Positions 61,041-64,000 of a DNA stretch of 64,000 nt are shown one piece after another. The DNA comes from Streptomyces sp. NBC_00554. Its GTDB lineage: Bacteria > Actinomycetota > Actinomycetes > Streptomycetales > Streptomycetaceae. Location of the stretch: positions 4,960,001-5,024,000 of the forward strand of contig NZ_CP107799.1 of assembly GCF_041431135.1 (NCBI RefSeq), written 5' to 3'. Below the pieces are notes generated by a model, which was given only the letters and a program-made list of their open reading frames with translations, was not told where the DNA came from and ran no database searches. Position 1 is the stretch's first letter. Each line of letters starts with the position of its first letter. The translations under genes and the position numbers were made by a program.

Positions 61041-61565
61041 ATGTCAGAGCTGACCCTCACGGTCATGCGGCTGGGTTTCCTGGCCGTTCTGTGGCTGTTC
61101 GTGATCGTGGCCGTGCAGGTCATCCGCAGCGACCTGTTCGGAACGCGTGTCACACAGCGCGGATCGCGACGGGACGCCAACAGGCAGCAGTCGGCCGCGC
61201 GCCAGGCCGCACCACCGCCGCAACGCCAGCAGGCCGCGGCGCCCAGTGGCGGCAGCCGCCAGCGTCGCGGTGCCCCCACCAAGCTCGTCGTCTCGGAGGG
61301 CACCCTCACGGGCACGACGGTCGCCTTGCAGGGGCAGACCATCTCGCTGGGCCGCGCGCACGACAGCACCATCGTGCTGGACGACGACTACGCGTCCAGC
61401 CGTCATGCCAGGATCTACCCGGACCGGGACGGCCAGTGGATCGTCGAGGACCTCGGCTCCACCAACGGCACGTATCTCGACCGGAACCGATTGACGACCC
61501 CCACACCGATTCCGCTGGGCGCGCCGATCCGCATCGGCAAGACCGTCATCGAGCTGCGGAAGTAG
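61041..61565 (+). CDS. fhaB: FHA domain protein FhaB
   Basis: 174 residues. One N-terminal membrane helix (RLGFLAVLWLFVIVAVQVIRS, about 10-30). A basic Gln/Ala-rich linker follows, then an FHA domain (about 90-170: ISLGRAHDSTIVLDDDYASSRHARIYPDRDGQWIVEDLGSTNGTYLD). Equivalent to mycobacterial FhaB/FipA, a kinase substrate and reader at the division site. Ten bases after fhaA. Confidence 0.95.
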   Translation: MSELTLTVMRLGFLAVLWLFVIVAVQVIRSDLFGTRVTQRGSRRDANRQQSAARQAAPPPQRQQAAAPSGGSRQRRGAPTKLVVSEGTLTGTTVALQGQTISLGRAHDSTIVLDDDYASSRHARIYPDRDGQWIVEDLGSTNGTYLDRNRLTTPTPIPLGAPIRIGKTVIELRK

Positions 61566-61649
61566 TACGACAATGAGCGAGCGGAGCGAGCACGCAGCGG
61601 CGGTCCACGCCTTGGACGCCCGCGCGCTCCCGACCGGAGGGTGGGCACC

Positions 61650-63218
61650 GTGCGGATGTACCCGGAGCCGACGGGCGAGGTGCGCATGAGTCTGTCACTG
61701 CGCTTCGCCGCCGGATCGCACAAAGGCATGATCCGCGAGGGGAACGAGGACTCCGGCTACGCCGGTCCCCGTCTGCTCGCGATCGCCGACGGGATGGGCG
61801 GCCAGGCCGCCGGTGAGGTCGCCAGCTCCGAGGTGATCTCCACGATCGTCGCGCTCGACGACGACGTGCCCGGCTCCGACATCCTCACCTCGCTCGGCAC
61901 CGCCGTGCAGCGAGCCAATGACCAGCTGCGGATGATGGTCGAGGAGGACCCCCAGCTGGAAGGCATGGGGACGACCCTCACGGCCCTCCTGTGGACCGGT
62001 CAGCGGCTCGGTCTGGTGCACGTCGGCGACTCCCGCGCGTACCTGCTGCGGGACGGCGTACTGACGCAGATCACGCAGGACCACACCTGGGTGCAGCGCC
62101 TCGTCGACGAGGGACGCATCACCGAGGAAGAGGCCACCACGCACCCGCAGAGGTCGCTCCTCATGCGCGCGCTGGGCAGCGGCGACCACGTCGAGCCGGA
62201 CCTCTCCATCCGTGAAGTCCGCGCCGGCGACCGCTACTTGATCTGCTCCGACGGACTTTCCGGGGTCGTCTCCCATCAGACGATGGAAGACACCCTCGCC
62301 AGCTACCAGGGCCCGCAGGAGACCGTGCAGCAGCTCATCGAGCTCGCGCTGCGCGGCGGCGGCCCGGACAACATCACGGTCATCATCGCCGACGTCCTCG
62401 ACATCGACGGGGGCGACACCCTCGCCGCGCAGCTCTCCGACACCCCGGTCGTCGTGGGCGCCGTCGCCGAGAACCAGCATCAGCACCAGATGCACGACAA
62501 CGACGCGATGCAGACGCCCGCAGGGCGGGCCTCCAGCCTCGGCCGGCCCGTGCCCGGACAGGGCGGCGGCGGCGAGTTCGGCCCGCCCGGCAGCGGCGAC
62601 ACCACGGGTTACGTGGACACGAGCGGCTTCGGCGGCTACTCCGACGAGGACTTCGTCAAGCCGCGCACCGGCCGCAAGTGGCTGAAGAGATCCTTCTACA
62701 TCGTGCTCGCGCTCGCCGTCGTCGGCGGCGGCCTCTACGGCGGCTACCGCTGGACGCAGACGCAGTACTACGTCGGCACCAAGGACGAGCACGTCGCGCT
62801 GTACCAGGGCATCAGCCAGGACCTGGCCTGGGTCTCGCTCTCGAAGGTGGAGAAGGACCACCCCGAGATCGAACTCAAGTACCTGCCGCCGTACATGCAG
62901 GAGCAGGTCAAGGCGACCATCGCCGAAGGCGGCCTGAGCGACGCCAAGTCGAAGATCGACGAACTCGCCCTGCAGGCCTCCGCCTGCAAGAAGGACTCCG
63001 AGCGCCGCACCGCCGAAGCCGAGAACAACGCCAAGACCGGTGAGGGCGAGGCCGGCGGGACCACGGGAACCACAAAGACCTCCCTGACGTCCAAGGCCAC
63101 ACCGACGCCGACCCCCTCGGCGTCCTCGTCCACGTCCACGACCGCACCCACTCCCACACCCGGCCCCAGCCTCTCCGACGAAGAGCAGAAGCTGGTCTCG
63201 CTGTGCGGTAAGCAGTAA
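61650..63218 (+). CDS. pstP: PP2C-type Ser/Thr phosphatase (PstP-like)
   Basis: 522 residues from GTG 61650 (GGAGGG eight bases upstream); ATG 61686 is a possible shorter start. PP2C metal-site motifs: GNEDSGYAG, AIADGMGGQAAGE, LVHVGDSRAYLLRDG, ICSDGLSGVV and GGPDNITVIIADV (about 25-250). Linker with His/Gln cluster, one membrane helix (SFYIVLALAVVGGGLYGGYRW, about 350-370) and an external domain ending in a Thr/Pro/Ser-rich tail. It removes phosphates placed by the PknB-type kinases, including the FHA proteins. 84 bases after fhaB. Confidence 0.94.
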   Translation: MRMYPEPTGEVRMSLSLRFAAGSHKGMIREGNEDSGYAGPRLLAIADGMGGQAAGEVASSEVISTIVALDDDVPGSDILTSLGTAVQRANDQLRMMVEEDPQLEGMGTTLTALLWTGQRLGLVHVGDSRAYLLRDGVLTQITQDHTWVQRLVDEGRITEEEATTHPQRSLLMRALGSGDHVEPDLSIREVRAGDRYLICSDGLSGVVSHQTMEDTLASYQGPQETVQQLIELALRGGGPDNITVIIADVLDIDGGDTLAAQLSDTPVVVGAVAENQHQHQMHDNDAMQTPAGRASSLGRPVPGQGGGGEFGPPGSGDTTGYVDTSGFGGYSDEDFVKPRTGRKWLKRSFYIVLALAVVGGGLYGGYRWTQTQYYVGTKDEHVALYQGISQDLAWVSLSKVEKDHPEIELKYLPPYMQEQVKATIAEGGLSDAKSKIDELALQASACKKDSERRTAEAENNAKTGEGEAGGTTGTTKTSLTSKATPTPTPSASSSTSTTAPTPTPGPSLSDEEQKLVSLCGKQ

Positions 63219-63244
63219 GCAGCCGTGAGGGGCCCTGTCACACC

Positions 63245-64000
63245 ATGAGCAGCAGTACGAACTCGCCGACGCACCACACCTCCACCATCGGCTCGATCGG
63301 CACACCGAGCCGACGCAACACCGAGCTGGCGCTGCTGGTGTTCGCCGTCGTCATCCCGGTGTTCGCCTACGCCAACGTAGGCCTCGCCATCAACGACTCG
63401 GTGCCGCCCGGCCTGCTGAGCTACGGCCTCGGCCTCGGCCTCCTCGCGGGCGTCGGCCACCTCGTCGTACGCAAGTTCGCGCCGTACGCGGACCCGCTGC
63501 TGCTGCCGCTGGCGACGCTGCTGAACGGCATCGGCCTGGTCGTCATCTGGCGCCTGGACCAGTCGAAGCGGCTCCAGGCGAGCGACGACTTCGTCCAGGC
63601 GGCCCCTCGCCAACTGCTGTACTCCGCAATGGGCGTCGCCCTGTTTGTGGCCGTACTGATCCTCCTCAAGGACCACCGCGTTCTGCAGCGCTACACCTAC
63701 ATCTCCATGTTCGGCGCGCTGGTCCTGCTGGTCCTTCCGCTGGTCCCGGGGCTCGGCGAGGACATCTACGGCGCCAAGATCTGGATCTCGGTCGCCGGAT
63801 TCAGTATCCAGCCGGGTGAGTTTGCGAAGATCATCCTGGCGATCTTCTTCGCCGGTTACCTCATGGTGAAGAGAGACGCCCTGGCTCTGGCCAGCCGCCG
63901 CGTCATGGGTCTCTACCTGCCACGCGGACGGGACCTCGGCCCGATCCTGGTCGTCTGGGTGATCTCGATCCTGATCCTGGTCTTCGAGACCGACCTCGGT
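63245..64000 (+). CDS. SEDS family (FtsW/RodA) glycosyltransferase, partial
   Basis: First 252 codons; the gene continues past the window end. MSSSTNSPTHHTSTIGSIGTPSRRNTELALLVFAVVIPVFAYAN, then several membrane helices; YGAKIWISVAGFSIQPGEFAKIILAIFFAGYLM carries the SEDS signature (the conserved QPGEFAKI loop). These polymerise lipid II glycan chains with a class B PBP, expected as the next gene. 26 bases after the phosphatase. Confidence 0.94.
   Translation, partial: MSSSTNSPTHHTSTIGSIGTPSRRNTELALLVFAVVIPVFAYANVGLAINDSVPPGLLSYGLGLGLLAGVGHLVVRKFAPYADPLLLPLATLLNGIGLVVIWRLDQSKRLQASDDFVQAAPRQLLYSAMGVALFVAVLILLKDHRVLQRYTYISMFGALVLLVLPLVPGLGEDIYGAKIWISVAGFSIQPGEFAKIILAIFFAGYLMVKRDALALASRRVMGLYLPRGRDLGPILVVWVISILILVFETDLG

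Overview
The window is GC-rich, ordinary chromosomal DNA of a Streptomyces-like actinomycete. The evidence is codon third positions that are almost all G or C, GTG/TTG starts, mycothiol-type and FHA/PASTA-kinase genes, a Bpa proteasome activator, and two perfect Streptomyces-type parS sites (GTTTCACGTGAAAC). Gene content and order resemble, from memory, the core region of S. coelicolor around SCO3795-SCO3846, to one side of oriC. parS sites and several DnaA-box 9-mers fit an origin-proximal position. I see no biosynthetic cluster, prophage, CRISPR array or integrated element; the only mobile-type DNA is one short MITE.

Layout. 0-12.5 kb: an anti-sigma-like ATPase, two tandem Tat-exported intradiol dioxygenases, aspS, a PAS-GAF-SpoIIE-HATPase phosphatase divergent from aspS across a parS site, an AI-2E-type permease, a P450, a pirin, an SseB-like protein and a third, lipoprotein-type intradiol dioxygenase. 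12.5-23.4 kb: a long acyl-CoA dehydrogenase, an M18 aminopeptidase, small conserved proteins, a GlxA-type regulator, a nitrilase-family amidohydrolase, a mycothiol-dependent isomerase-like protein, a GntR-MFS operon and a secreted D,D-carboxypeptidase.

23.4-45.9 kb: two complete branched-chain 2-oxo acid dehydrogenase operons (23483-27124 and 41582-45284) flank an orphan response regulator, two divergent Ser/Thr kinases (one with PASTA), Bpa, a quinone reductase, a DrrAB-type ABC exporter, a K+ channel and a moeA-mobA pair. An Lrp/AsnC gene is divergent from the second bkd operon. 46-54.7 kb: a TetR gene with a 3-hydroxyacyl-CoA dehydrogenase, the divergent paaN, a DUF5819-HTTM-SpoU operon and an acyl-CoA dehydrogenase. 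54.8-59.6 kb: rhodanese, J-domain protein, DUF2252, an HxlR/azoreductase pair and tRNA-Leu(CAG). 60-64 kb: fhaA-fhaB-PP2C-SEDS, the start of the conserved cell-wall phospho-signalling operon, which runs off the end.

The most interesting inferred circuit is an ACCGA-N4-TCGGT operator at three promoters (45345, 48172, 53403). It links the second bkd operon/Lrp gene, the tetR-paaH/paaN divergon and the acyl-CoA dehydrogenase. That suggests one TetR regulator coordinates phenylacetate and branched-chain acyl-CoA catabolism. The last promoter also carries a KstR-like box.
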